64,000 bases of DNA from Chloracidobacterium validum (GCF_018304825.1 NZ_CP072648.1:1-64000), one strand, 5' to 3'. Counted from the first letter of the stretch, positions 1 through 8,637 are shown. Notes: generated by a model not told the origin, from the letters alone. Translations and numbers: made by a program.

Positions 1-1392
1 ATGATGGATGACGATAAGTGGATCTCTTTCCTGGGGGAAATCGAAAAACGCATCAACCACGAGAGCTTTAGCACGTGGTTCAAGCCTGCCACACTGCAGG
101 CTTGCCAAGGCGATACTATCTATCTCTGCGTTCCGAATCGAAGCTATGAAGACTGGATTACCGAAACTTACCACGATGTTGTCGAAGAAGCACTGAAAGC
201 TGTTGGATGTGGTCACGCGCGCTTAGCGTTTGTTTACGCCGAGTCAAATGATACTAGGACATCAAATGGGCTGGTGGAAGGCGACACACTCAAAGCTCAC
301 GACACGACGACGTATGGGGCGCTTGACCCTGACTTACCAGATGGCCTAGCTGGGGCGCGCATCGTTGACCTCGAACCCCTCGAACTGCCCCTCAACCCCA
401 AGTACACCTTCGAGACTTTCGTTGTTGGCTCCTGCAATCAATTTGCCCGCGCAGCGGCGATGGCGGTGGCCGACACGCCGACTCGCACATACAACCCGTT
501 GTTCATCTATGGTGGCGTCGGACTCGGGAAAACTCACTTGATGCATGCGATTGGCCAATCAATCCGCAGCCGGGACCGACACATGCGGTTGGTTTACATC
601 TCATCGGAAAAGTTCATGAACGAACTCATCAATGCCATTCGCTACGACAAGGCCCAGGCCTTCCGTGAGAAATACCGCAGCATCGACGTACTCCTGATTG
701 ACGACATTCAGTTCATTGCCGGCAAGGAGCGCACGCAGGAAGAGTTCTTCCACACGTTCAACGCGCTCTACGACGCTCAAAAGCAGATCGTTATCTCAAG
801 TGACTGCCCACCGCGTGAAATTCCAACCCTGGAGGAGCGACTTCACTCACGCTTCGAGTGGGGACTCATTGCTGACCTCCAGCCACCTGACCTTGAGACC
901 AAGGTCGCCATTTTGAAGCGGAAGGCCGATATTGAAAAAATAGACCTGAGCGACAATGTTGCGCTCTTTATTGCTGGGAAAATCAAGTCAAACATTCGTG
1001 AATTGGAAGGCTCCCTCATCCGGCTGGTGGCCTGTGCGTCGTTCCAGCGCCGCCCGATTGATATTGAGCTTTGCAAAGAAGTCCTCAATATCGAGGAAGA
1101 AGAACGCCCCATCACCATCGAGATGATTCAGCGAGTGGTCAGTGATCACTATGGACTACGGGTGGCTGACCTCAAGTCAAAGAACAACTCGCGCAATATC
1201 GCCGTCCCCCGCCAAGTTGCGATGTATCTCTGCAAGCAACTCACCAATCATAGCTTGCCTGAGATTGGACGGCACTTTGGCAACAAACACCATACGACCG
1301 TCTTGCATAGCTGCGAAAAAATCTCACGCCTTTACCAGAAGCAGAGCGATTTCCACAGGCTCATCAACAATCTAATTAGTTCATTTAAATAG
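1..1392 (+). CDS. dnaA: Chromosomal replication initiator protein DnaA
   Basis: Initiates chromosome replication by binding DnaA boxes and melting the origin in its ATP form. The 463-residue length is normal. Domain I covers about residues 1-80, followed by a variable linker to about 130. The AAA+ core has Walker A GGVGLGKT at 171-178 and Walker B LLIDDIQF at 231-238. The C-terminal DNA-binding domain carries the DnaA signature at about 426-441 ([16 protein letters not shown]), the helix-turn-helix that reads DnaA boxes. The gene opens with two consecutive ATG codons at position 1. Its upstream region lies outside the window, so promoter and exact start cannot be judged. It is followed directly by a box-rich non-coding region that is the likely oriC. 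Confidence 0.98.
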   Translation: MMDDDKWISFLGEIEKRINHESFSTWFKPATLQACQGDTIYLCVPNRSYEDWITETYHDVVEEALKAVGCGHARLAFVYAESNDTRTSNGLVEGDTLKAHDTTTYGALDPDLPDGLAGARIVDLEPLELPLNPKYTFETFVVGSCNQFARAAAMAVADTPTRTYNPLFIYGGVGLGKTHLMHAIGQSIRSRDRHMRLVYISSEKFMNELINAIRYDKAQAFREKYRSIDVLLIDDIQFIAGKERTQEEFFHTFNALYDAQKQIVISSDCPPREIPTLEERLHSRFEWGLIADLQPPDLETKVAILKRKADIEKIDLSDNVALFIAGKIKSNIRELEGSLIRLVACASFQRRPIDIELCKEVLNIEEEERPITIEMIQRVVSDHYGLRVADLKSKNNSRNIAVPRQVAMYLCKQLTNHSLPEIGRHFGNKHHTTVLHSCEKISRLYQKQSDFHRLINNLISSFK

Positions 1393-1402
1393 ATTTACAC
1401 AA

Positions 1403-1426
1403 GTTTTCCACAGATCTGTGGAAAAC
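1403..1426. repeat. Perfect 24-bp palindrome made of two inverted DnaA boxes
   Basis: Two TTTTCCACA boxes face each other (1404-1412 plus strand, 1417-1425 minus strand) across the four-base centre GATC, and with the flanking G and C form a perfect 24-bp inverted repeat. It begins 11 bases after the dnaA stop codon. It could load a DnaA dimer, or act as a hairpin at the end of the dnaA transcript; there is no T-tract to support termination. Confidence 0.8.
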
Positions 1427-1574
1427 TCCCTGTGGATGACCTGTGGAACCTGTGGAACCGTTTACCTCGCTGTCCCTTTTTTCCACAGGTTCCACAGATG
1501 AGGGCTTTTTTTCCACAGGTTCTTCCACAGCCTAATTAGATGATAAAAGCTTAGCCATCAATGGTTTATATTTT

Positions 1575-1610
1575 TTTTCCACATTTCCACAGGCCCTACT
1601 ACTACTACTA
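1575..1610 (+). promoter_or_regulatory. Origin unwinding element: two DnaA boxes, GC spacer, five DnaA-trios
   Basis: Boxes TTTTCCACA (1575-1583) and ATTTCCACA (1583-1591) share one base. They are followed by GGCC and then five CTA trinucleotides at 1596-1610. Read on the opposite strand 3' to 5' these are GAT repeats, the DnaA-trio consensus on which a DnaA filament assembles in Bacillus subtilis. The order box, GC-rich spacer, trios matches that model. Five identical GAT-type trios is an unusually regular example. Confidence 0.8.
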
Positions 1611-1677
1611 GGAACCATGACTAAAGGTATTCATGAGTTGTAGTAAAACATAGCCGCGCGAGTTTCCCGTATGAGCC

Positions 1678-3339
1678 TTAGGCATGCTGAGCAGCTCTAG
1701 AAGCTGGCTCGACCTCGACTCGCGGTAGGATGCCAGGGAACGCGCTAGTCCAGATTGGTAAAACTTGCTGGGCGCACCAAAGCTCCAGGTCTATATCCGC
1801 CTGTGCGGCTGGGACAGGAATCATCCGCAGGTCGGTTCCTTGCAACTCAATTTTGATGTCCTGAACCTTGCCCGCATGGCGTCGGTCCAAGGCATCGGCA
1901 AGTCTGAGAATCGGAATGAGCTTGGTGATGGTTTCCTGGTGGGTGGGTGCCAAACGCATGAAGTCGTCGTGCTTTCGTTTTGGGAGGGAGCCACGGTGAT
2001 AACGAGCCAAGTTCGCCAGGATGGCAATCTCGTGCCCGTGGAAACCAGGCATCTCAGCGTGACGGATGAGATACATGGCGTGTTTGTGGTGGCTTGTGTG
2101 GGCAATGTGGTAACCAATGTCGTGAAGGAGCGCGGCGTAACCCAGCCATTCCCGTTCTAGCTCACCAAGCCCATGAAGCGCGGTGGTTTGATCAAAGATA
2201 CGTTCAGCGAGCCGGGCTGTGTGGTGGGCGTGGGCGGGTTCATAGGCGTAGCGGTGGGCCACGGCAAGAACACTGCGCTGGCGGATATCCTTGGCGCTCA
2301 CTGGCGCGTCGCCCAAGTCCCAACCTTGCTCGCGCAGGTAGTTAATCACAACGCCTTCCCGTAATGACCATTCGCACGTCGTAAGCTGGGTAAAGTTGAG
2401 TTCTTGAAAGATGGTTTCGAGCAGAATGCCGCCGGCGATGATGATGTCCGCACGGCGACTATCAATGCCTGGCAGCTTCCGGCGTTCCTTGTGCGATAGC
2501 CGCTGTAAGCGGCGGTTGAGCGTCTGAAGCGCGGCGTAGGTGAGTTCTGAGGTGAAAGCATCGAAAGGTGGGTAGAATCTCCGTGCGGTGGTGACTTTTT
2601 TGGCTATGGGGTACGACGCATCAAATTTCGCGGCTGCAAGCGCCAGAATGGTTCCTGACGTGCCAACGACTCGTTGGAAGCCGCCGGCTTCCTGGATTTC
2701 CCGCACTGTGCGCGTTAGCCCACTTCGGATGTGCGTTGTGAGGGCGGTGACATCGGCACGGGTGGGTGGGTCCTGGCGACTCAAAAACTGCTCGTGAAGA
2801 CGAACCGCGCCGAGTTTGACGGAGGCCAGATAGTGCGGCGCTTGTCCGGTTGTCAGAATAAATTCTGTGCTTCCCCCACCAATGTCCACGATAAGCGCGC
2901 GCTCACCTTGAAAATCTGTGACTTCAGCCACAGCCAGCGCAATGAGCCGCGCTTCTTCGATGCCCGAAAGAATCTCGACACGGAGACCAACGTCCTGCTC
3001 CACGCGCTGGAGAAAAACTTCCCGATTCCAGGCTTCGCGTATCGCGCTCGTCGCAACCGTGAGTATGGCGGTGACGCCATGCGCCTGCGCCAGATCGGTG
3101 AATCGGCGCAAGGTCGCTACTGCCGCTTTGATTTTTTCGTCTGTGAGGTGGTGCGTTTCAGTCAACCCTGCCGCTAGTCGAACGGTGTCTTTTTCGCGCT
3201 CGATAACACGCAGTCGCTCACCTGTCCGCGCTTCAGCGACAATGAGGTGAATTGAGTTAGAGCCAATGTCTATCGCGGCGACGCGGTGAATCGCTGGACC
3301 CGGCCTGGGTGAATGACTTTGACGGGCAGCCGCAGACAA
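1678..3339 (-). CDS. ppx: Ppx/GppA family exopolyphosphatase with C-terminal HD domain
   Basis: Predicted to hydrolyse inorganic polyphosphate and/or pppGpp. The N-terminal half is the two-lobed Ppx/GppA fold of the ASKHA superfamily: the phosphate-binding loop DIGSNS follows residue 23, and a second loop VDIGGGSTEF lies near residue 145. The C-terminal part carries an HD-type region with LLHDIGYHI and downstream histidines, as in the long (about 500-residue) Ppx subfamily. The open frame begins at a TTG codon at 3339. No ATG lies before the first phosphate-binding loop, so a non-ATG start is likely, though the ribosome-binding site is weak. Transcribed toward oriC and convergent with dnaA. 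Polyphosphatase and guanosine pentaphosphatase activities cannot be separated from sequence. Confidence 0.9.
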   Translation of the reverse strand: MSAAARQSHSPRPGPAIHRVAAIDIGSNSIHLIVAEARTGERLRVIEREKDTVRLAAGLTETHHLTDEKIKAAVATLRRFTDLAQAHGVTAILTVATSAIREAWNREVFLQRVEQDVGLRVEILSGIEEARLIALAVAEVTDFQGERALIVDIGGGSTEFILTTGQAPHYLASVKLGAVRLHEQFLSRQDPPTRADVTALTTHIRSGLTRTVREIQEAGGFQRVVGTSGTILALAAAKFDASYPIAKKVTTARRFYPPFDAFTSELTYAALQTLNRRLQRLSHKERRKLPGIDSRRADIIIAGGILLETIFQELNFTQLTTCEWSLREGVVINYLREQGWDLGDAPVSAKDIRQRSVLAVAHRYAYEPAHAHHTARLAERIFDQTTALHGLGELEREWLGYAALLHDIGYHIAHTSHHKHAMYLIRHAEMPGFHGHEIAILANLARYHRGSLPKRKHDDFMRLAPTHQETITKLIPILRLADALDRRHAGKVQDIKIELQGTDLRMIPVPAAQADIDLELWCAQQVLPIWTSAFPGILPRVEVEPASRAAQHA

Positions 3340-3573
3340 CGCTGAATTCCAAAAACACTAGATAAGGATAACTGTTGCTTCGGGAACGACGAAACCAAGC
3401 TACGACAAACGAGTGTGGCGAGGCTAGCAAAAAAAAAGCCGTGACTCAAGCAACTGACGCCGCCCAAAGACGGTGCGAAAGTGGGGCGATTCATCCTACT
3501 GACGCCGAACCAATCCGCTTGAACACCCAAGCCGTTTGGCAACCACTTTCGCCTTATGGAGGAATGCTAACCC
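3340..3573. other. Divergent intergenic region, ppx / carbonic anhydrase
   Basis: 234 bases between divergent genes. It must contain both promoters, but I see no convincing -35/-10 pair. A ribosome-binding site (GGAGGA, 3558-3563) precedes the carbonic anhydrase start by ten bases. An A9 run lies near 3429. The short open frames here look like chance. Confidence 0.5.
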
Positions 3574-4359
3574 ATGTTTTCCCACCATTACCATTTTGGA
3601 CAACGACTGGCCAGCGTTTTTTTTGCGCCAGCGCTGGCGCTGGCCTTCGTACAACCGGTCGCCGTTGCCCAGTCCCCAAAGCCGGCGCGTCCATCGCCGA
3701 TGAAGCCCGCTGGCAACCAACCCGCAGTAAGCGTGCCTGAGCAAGCCACTGAGGAAAAAACCTGGACCAACGAAGAGCTTCAAGCCGATCCTGACATGGC
3801 ACTCAAGGTTTTGATGGAAGGCAATGGCCGCTTTGCTGCGGGCAAAACTATCCACCCGCGCCAGGATATTGCGCGCATCCGTGAGACGGCCAAAGGGCAA
3901 AAGCCATTTGCCATTATTGTGGGCTGCTCTGATTCACGAGTTCCCAACGAGATCGTTTTTGACCAGGGCCTGGGTGACTTGTTTATTGTCCGAACGGCCG
4001 GTCAAGTCTCAACCTACTCTTCCTGGGGAAGCATCGAGTTTGCAGAGGAGGTCCTTGGGGCAAAGCTCATTTTCGTGCTGGGACACACCAAGTGCGGTGC
4101 CGTGCAGGCAGCCGTTCAGGTTCCCGAAGTCCCTGGGCACATCGTGACGCTCATCAATGACATCAAGCCAGCCGCCCAAAGGGTCAAGGGGCAGCCTGGG
4201 GATGAGGTTCAAAATGCCATTCGTGAAAATGTCCGCATGCAAGTCGAAAAGCTCAAAGGGCTTGAGCCGGTGCTGGCCAAGCGGGTTCGGGAAGGCAAGC
4301 TCAAGGTCGTCGGTGGCGTTTACGACATTGAGACCGGTCTTGTCACGCTCGTTGAATAG
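3574..4359 (+). CDS. Exported beta-class carbonic anhydrase
   Basis: Interconverts CO2 and bicarbonate with a zinc ion. Zinc-site residues are visible: Cys118 in GCSDSR, with Asp120 and Arg122 forming the usual Asp-Arg pair, then His171 and Cys174 in GHTKCG. Residues 1-33 look like a Sec signal peptide (basic start, hydrophobic Ala/Leu/Val stretch, VAVAQS cleavage region), and a Pro/Lys/Ala-rich linker runs to about residue 60, so the enzyme is predicted to be periplasmic. GGAGGA sits ten bases before the ATG. It is followed 84 bases later by sbtA and then sbtB on the same strand. The likely role is to supply bicarbonate to SbtA or to trap leaking CO2. Confidence 0.94.
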   Translation: MFSHHYHFGQRLASVFFAPALALAFVQPVAVAQSPKPARPSPMKPAGNQPAVSVPEQATEEKTWTNEELQADPDMALKVLMEGNGRFAAGKTIHPRQDIARIRETAKGQKPFAIIVGCSDSRVPNEIVFDQGLGDLFIVRTAGQVSTYSSWGSIEFAEEVLGAKLIFVLGHTKCGAVQAAVQVPEVPGHIVTLINDIKPAAQRVKGQPGDEVQNAIRENVRMQVEKLKGLEPVLAKRVREGKLKVVGGVYDIETGLVTLVE

Positions 4360-4443
4360 TTAGTCCAGTGGGTTGGCACGGCTGAAGACGATGCCAACCT
4401 TACCTCCACTCTTTACCTAGAAAACCAAGCATAGAGGAGTCAC

Positions 4444-5529
4444 ATGAACGCTACACAAGCCATGTTTCTGAGCTTGTTATCACCAATGGTGTTGGCTTTC
4501 ATCCTTGGTGTCATTGCCACCCGTGTCAAAAGCGATCTGAAGTTCCCAGAGGAGTTATACACGGCACTGACAATCTACTTACTTGTCGCCATCGGGTTGA
4601 AAGGTGGTTACAAGCTCTCCATCAGCAACCTGGATGATTTTTGGCGGCCAGGGCTAGCTGCGATTGCGCTAGGCGTTGTGATACCAATCGTGGCTTACCA
4701 CATCCTACGCCAGTTTGGAAAATTCGACATTTGGAATGCGGCTGCGATTGCCGCCCACTATGGTTCGGTTTCAGCCGTGACCTTTGGTGAAGCCATCGCT
4801 TTCCACGATACGCTCAAAGAAGAAGCGCTTCGGATGGCCATCGAAGCTGGTACGGTTGCGGCTGGAACTGCCGCGGATGCCCCGGCGGCGCTGGGACTCT
4901 ACAAGGCTCAGGGGTTGAACTACGAAGGCTTCCTGCCCTCACTTCTGACCATCATGGAGGTTCCGGCCATCTTGGTCGCGATCATTATCGCCCGCTTGCA
5001 AGGGAAGGACGCGGCGCTGGCTTCGGATGACAACGCCACGATGGGCGACGTCCTGCGCGAGTTGCTGGCCGGAAAGAGTACCTTACTGCTCGTTGGCTTT
5101 CTGGTGATTGGTTACGCATCAGGCAAGCGTGGTTGGGATCAGGTCGCTCCGTGGTTTGATGCCCCATTTCGTGGGATACTGACCCTGTTTTTGCTTGAAG
5201 CCGGGCTGGTAACAGGACGCCGGTTAGGTGATTTGAAAAAGGTCGGAATGTTTTTGGTAGGGTTCGGCATCCTGATGCCGATTGCAAGCGCCCTGGCCGG
5301 TATCCTGACGGGCAAAGCGGCTGGGTTGACCATGGCTGGGGCGACAGTTCTAGGGGTTTTGGCTGCTAGCGCCTCTTACATTGCCGCACCTGCTGCCTGC
5401 CGAGTGGCACTGCCGAAAGCGAGTCCGACGTATTACCTGACCGCCTCGCTGGCGATTACGTTTCCGTTCAACATCATCATTGGGCTACCGCTCTATCACT
5501 TCCTTGCCGTCAAAATTTATGGACTCTAG
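4444..5529 (+). CDS. sbtA: Sodium-dependent bicarbonate transporter SbtA
   Basis: Integral membrane protein of 361 residues with about ten hydrophobic segments in two similar halves, the architecture of the SbtA family (formerly DUF897). Family features include the conserved SAVTFGEAIAF segment in the first half and a matching Ala/Gly-rich helix with ASASYIAAPAACRVALPKA in the second. In cyanobacteria SbtA is a high-affinity Na+/bicarbonate symporter of the CO2-concentrating mechanism. A strong ribosome-binding site (GAGGAGT) precedes the ATG. The next gene, 21 bases on, encodes an SbtB-like PII protein, which supports the assignment. Bicarbonate as substrate is inferred from family and context. 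Confidence 0.95.
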   Translation: MNATQAMFLSLLSPMVLAFILGVIATRVKSDLKFPEELYTALTIYLLVAIGLKGGYKLSISNLDDFWRPGLAAIALGVVIPIVAYHILRQFGKFDIWNAAAIAAHYGSVSAVTFGEAIAFHDTLKEEALRMAIEAGTVAAGTAADAPAALGLYKAQGLNYEGFLPSLLTIMEVPAILVAIIIARLQGKDAALASDDNATMGDVLRELLAGKSTLLLVGFLVIGYASGKRGWDQVAPWFDAPFRGILTLFLLEAGLVTGRRLGDLKKVGMFLVGFGILMPIASALAGILTGKAAGLTMAGATVLGVLAASASYIAAPAACRVALPKASPTYYLTASLAITFPFNIIIGLPLYHFLAVKIYGL

Positions 5530-5550
5530 GTCCTCAGGAGGAGCATCACG

Positions 5551-5853
5551 ATGCAGAAGTCTGAGATGAAACTCGTGGTCATTATTGCTGAAGATGAGCT
5601 TGAGCCACGGCTGACAAAAGAAATTCTCAACTTGGGCGCGCGGGGGTATAGCGCCAGCCGAGTTCGTGGTGAGGGGTGGCATGGCGCGCGGAAGAGTGAG
5701 TGGGAAGGTGAGAACGTTCGGATTGAAACCATCGTCTCTGATCCCGTGGCCGACGCCATCCTGGCGCGGGTCGCCGAACGCTACATGCCTCACTTCGCCG
5801 TGGTGGTCTATGTGCAAAGCGTGAACATTCTGCGGGTGGAAAAGTTTACCTAG
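5551..5853 (+). CDS. sbtB: SbtB-like PII-family regulator of SbtA
   Basis: A 100-residue protein with the beta-alpha-beta PII ferredoxin-like fold: first strand KLVVIIAEDEL, the segment LGARGYSASRVRGEGWHG leading into the T-loop, and the second half RIETIVSDPVADAILARVAERYMPHFAVVVYVQSV. SbtB proteins bind adenine nucleotides and plug SbtA to stop bicarbonate uptake. The GARGY and RVRGEG segments align with cyanobacterial SbtB. The C-terminal cysteine motif (CGPEGC type) that redox-tunes some cyanobacterial SbtB proteins is absent; this one ends VEKFT. A strong ribosome-binding site (CAGGAGGAG) lies just after the sbtA stop, so translation is probably coupled to sbtA. Confidence 0.9.
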   Translation: MQKSEMKLVVIIAEDELEPRLTKEILNLGARGYSASRVRGEGWHGARKSEWEGENVRIETIVSDPVADAILARVAERYMPHFAVVVYVQSVNILRVEKFT

Positions 5854-5907
5854 CGCAAAGCAATCAAGCCACTGTCAACCATCACAGCACGCTTTTCGGC
5901 GCACCTT

Positions 5908-5936
5908 TTGACTTGCTTTCCAACCGAAACTAGAAT
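5908..5936 (+). promoter_or_regulatory. Sigma70-type promoter for the NYN protein gene
   Basis: TTGACT at 5908-5913, a 17-base spacer, then TAGAAT at 5931-5936. Both hexamers match the sigma70 consensus at five of six positions with ideal spacing. Predicted transcription start is near 5943, giving a leader of about 60 bases before the ATG at 6005. Confidence 0.65.
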
Positions 5937-6004
5937 GATGAAAAGCTGGAAACTAACTAACTTTTCAATCCAATACTATTCTTTGGTTCAGAGAAAGCGA
6001 TTGC

Positions 6005-6967
6005 ATGGCGTCCAATGATCCCCGGAGTAGTTCCTCCGGGTCGCACATGATTCATGCGCCCTCAAATCGAGGTCGCATTGCCATCTTCATTGACGGCAAC
6101 AACCTATTCCACGCCGCCCGCTCGGCCGGCGTCGAAATAGACTATGCCAAATTACTGACACACCTCCGGGGTGAGGATCCGCTTCTGAGGGCTTTTTTCT
6201 ACACTGGTGTTGACCAGCAGGCCGAACGCCAGCAAGGCTTTTTGCTTTGGATGCGCCGGAATGGGTACCGGGTCGTGCAGAAAGAACTCAAGACCTTCCC
6301 CGACGGAACGAAGAAAGCTAACCTGGATGTTGAAATTGCTGTGGATATGCTGTCGCTGGCTGACAAGTACGACACGGCTATCCTCGTCAGTGGCGACGAA
6401 GATTTTACCTATGCCTTGAATGTCATTGCCTACAAGGGCGTAAGGGTTGAAGTCGCGGGTTTTCGGGCGAATACCTCACCACGGTTGATTGACGTTGCCG
6501 ACCGCTTTCACGAGCTGGACGGCATCGTTGCCGATATTAGCAAGTCACCAAGCAAGCGCGACTCACAACAAACGGAAGCCCTGCGCCTCAGCGGAGAATG
6601 GTCGCTTACCCCAGACTTGCCCAGGGCTGAAACCGGACCTGAGCCCGGCAAGGAAGACGGTGGCTCGCACGATGGACAGGAACTGGACGCTCCGCTTGTC
6701 GAGCAACCAGACCAACCTTGTCCAGCGGTTGACGCGCCGGAGTTGCTGGCTAGTCTGCCTCAGTCACCAGCGGGCGACCCGGTGCCGAAACCTGAGTCAC
6801 CCCTGATCACCGATGACAACGTCATTGTGGCCACGCTGCAATCAGGCGAGCATCCCATGATTCCAGATGAGACTTGGGAAGCTTCCGAGCTGGTAGAACA
6901 AGAAAGCGCGCCCGGTGGCAACGTGAGTCCTGACATAGGCGACCTACCCCCGTCGGAGCATCCCTAA
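6005..6967 (+). CDS. NYN domain protein (LabA/DUF88 family)
   Basis: Residues 23-180 form a NYN domain, a PIN-like nuclease fold. The acidic residues expected for metal binding are present: Asp30 in IFIDGNN, Asp108 in ANLDVEIAVDM, and Asp131/Asp133 in VSGDEDF. Relatives act on RNA or in regulation (LabA in cyanobacteria); no substrate can be named here. The C-terminal 140 residues are Pro/Glu/Asp-rich, low in complexity and probably disordered, with no detectable domain. A second ATG at 6047 (MIHAPS) lies closer to the domain, but ATG 6005 has the better purine-rich upstream. It appears to be a single-gene unit with its own promoter. Confidence 0.88.
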   Translation: MASNDPRSSSSGSHMIHAPSNRGRIAIFIDGNNLFHAARSAGVEIDYAKLLTHLRGEDPLLRAFFYTGVDQQAERQQGFLLWMRRNGYRVVQKELKTFPDGTKKANLDVEIAVDMLSLADKYDTAILVSGDEDFTYALNVIAYKGVRVEVAGFRANTSPRLIDVADRFHELDGIVADISKSPSKRDSQQTEALRLSGEWSLTPDLPRAETGPEPGKEDGGSHDGQELDAPLVEQPDQPCPAVDAPELLASLPQSPAGDPVPKPESPLITDDNVIVATLQSGEHPMIPDETWEASELVEQESAPGGNVSPDIGDLPPSEHP

Positions 6968-7014
6968 AAGCACTCGCCACGGCTCGTTTCACTGTTGCCA
7001 TCAAATTTCGGCTT

Positions 7015-8631
7015 TCAGTCTGGCAGTTGGGTTCCTGTAAGCACGAACGGGCCGAGGTGCGGACCGGGCTGGTTGAGGCAGGTTTCGAGCGCCAGTTTGA
7101 GCATTGGGCGAACATCTTCCGGCGCAAGAACTGCGTCACAGAAACCACGCGCGGCGGCAAACTTTGCATCGAGCTGGGCCTCATAGGTGGCCCGCACCTT
7201 GTCCATTTCGGATTGAAGGGCTGCATCGGGCGATTGTCCCGCTGCCTTGAGCTTTTCTAGTTGCGCTGAAAAAAGCGCCATGACGGCCGACTCACCTTCC
7301 ATGACACCCATGCGTCCGGTGGGGAGCGAGAAAATAAAGTTTGGATCAAAACCCTGGCCAGCCATGGCGTAGTAGCCTGCGCCAGATGCGTGGTTGACTG
7401 TCAGCACCAGTTTCGGCACGGTAGCCGTTGCCATCGCCTCCACGAAGTGCGCACCGGCGCGAATGATCCCTGACTGCTCGGCCTCCACGCCGACCATAAA
7501 GCCCGATACGTCCTGCACAAACAGTAGTGGTCGGCGGTGGCGGTTGCACGTCTCGATGAAGTAAGCCGCTTTTTCGGCGCTTTCCCGGTAAACGATACCG
7601 CCAAAGCGCGGCGGCGCGGCGCCGGATGATTTGATGAGTCCGCGTCGGTTGGCAAGCAATCCGACTGGAATGCCTTCGATTCGCGCCTGAGCGCAAATCA
7701 TCTCGCGGGCATGGTCGGGCTGAAACTCGTCAAAGGAATCAGCGTCGAGCAAGGTGTCAAGGAAGGCTTCGGCTTCGTAAGGTAAACGATGGTCAACCGG
7801 CAGAAGCTGATAGGCTTCGCGTGGGTCGCGCTGAGGTGGACGGGCTTCGCCAACAGCAACCACGCGCGGCGGGGGGGGTGGGAGTTCAGCCACCAGCCGC
7901 CGCAGCCGCGCCAGGCAGGCCCGATCATCCGGCTCACGATAATGGGCAACCCCTGAAACTTCGGTGTGCATCCGCGCTCCGCCCAAAGCCTCTGGATCGG
8001 AGCTTTGCCCGGTTGCTCCGCGCACAAGGTTGACGCCGCCCAGTCCCATAAAGCTCGTTCCCTCGACCATCACGATGACATCTGACAACGCCGGAAGATA
8101 AGCGCCACCGGCAATGCATTGACCCATGACCGCTGCCAGTTGGGGAATGCGCAAATGTCGTCGCATGAGCGAGTTGTAATAAAACAACCGCGCCGCGCCG
8201 TACTGTCCTGGAAAGACGCCACCCTGATAGGGCAAGTTTACCCCGGCAGAGTCCACGAGATAGACAATCGGCGTCCGGCAGCGCATGGCGATTTCCTGCG
8301 CCCGTAGCATTTTCGTGATGGTTTCAGGAAACCAGGCTCCGGCCTTGACGGTTGGATCATTGGCCACGACGACGATTTCCCGTCCATGGCAGCGGCCGAT
8401 GCCGGTGACGACGCCGGCCGCCGGCGCTTGTCCATCGTACTGGTCGTAGGCGACGAGCAAACCGATTTCAAGGAACGGAGAATCGGGATCGAGCAAAGCG
8501 GCCACCCGCTCACGCGCTGTCAATCTGCCTTGCGCATGCAGGCGTTCGATTTTGGCTTCGCCGCCACCCAGCCGCAGCCGCGCCTCGAGTTCCCAAAGTT
8601 CCGCCGTCAGGGCTTCAAGCGTTTGAGACAT
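7015..8631 (-). CDS. Acyl-CoA carboxylase carboxyltransferase (beta) subunit
   Basis: 538 residues of the biotin-dependent carboxyltransferase fold (PF01039), with N- and C-terminal crotonase-like halves. Visible family segments are the N-terminal RLTARERVAALLDPDSPFLEIG, the acyl-CoA site VDSAGVNLPYQGGVFPGQYGAAR, the oxyanion glycines in QCIAGGAYLPALSD, and the C-terminal FVQDVSGFMVG and HASGAGYYAM. The DSAGVNLPYQ form resembles methylcrotonyl-CoA and related acyl-CoA carboxylases more than propionyl-CoA carboxylase. It transfers CO2 from carboxybiotin to an acyl-CoA. The biotin carboxylase/carrier subunit is not in this window, so the substrate remains open. Confidence 0.9.
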   Translation of the reverse strand: MSQTLEALTAELWELEARLRLGGGEAKIERLHAQGRLTARERVAALLDPDSPFLEIGLLVAYDQYDGQAPAAGVVTGIGRCHGREIVVVANDPTVKAGAWFPETITKMLRAQEIAMRCRTPIVYLVDSAGVNLPYQGGVFPGQYGAARLFYYNSLMRRHLRIPQLAAVMGQCIAGGAYLPALSDVIVMVEGTSFMGLGGVNLVRGATGQSSDPEALGGARMHTEVSGVAHYREPDDRACLARLRRLVAELPPPPPRVVAVGEARPPQRDPREAYQLLPVDHRLPYEAEAFLDTLLDADSFDEFQPDHAREMICAQARIEGIPVGLLANRRGLIKSSGAAPPRFGGIVYRESAEKAAYFIETCNRHRRPLLFVQDVSGFMVGVEAEQSGIIRAGAHFVEAMATATVPKLVLTVNHASGAGYYAMAGQGFDPNFIFSLPTGRMGVMEGESAVMALFSAQLEKLKAAGQSPDAALQSEMDKVRATYEAQLDAKFAAARGFCDAVLAPEDVRPMLKLALETCLNQPGPHLGPFVLTGTQLPD

Positions 8632-8637
8632 GTTAGC

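Larger units (their letters stand above)
1393..1677. other. oriC: Probable oriC: DnaA-box cluster with DnaA-trio
   Basis: Non-coding stretch between dnaA and the convergent ppx gene. It holds eleven DnaA-box-like nonamers around the core TCCACA. Plus orientation: 1404-1412, 1479-1487, 1488-1496, 1509-1517, 1521-1529, 1575-1583, 1583-1591. Minus orientation: 1417-1425, 1431-1439, 1442-1450, 1451-1459. The commonest form is TTTTCCACA rather than the E. coli consensus TTATCCACA. An AT-rich stretch lies at about 1532-1580. The last two boxes are followed by a short GC spacer and five CTA repeats. This matches the layout of a bacterial basal origin unwinding system. Function is inferred from pattern and position. 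Confidence 0.9.
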
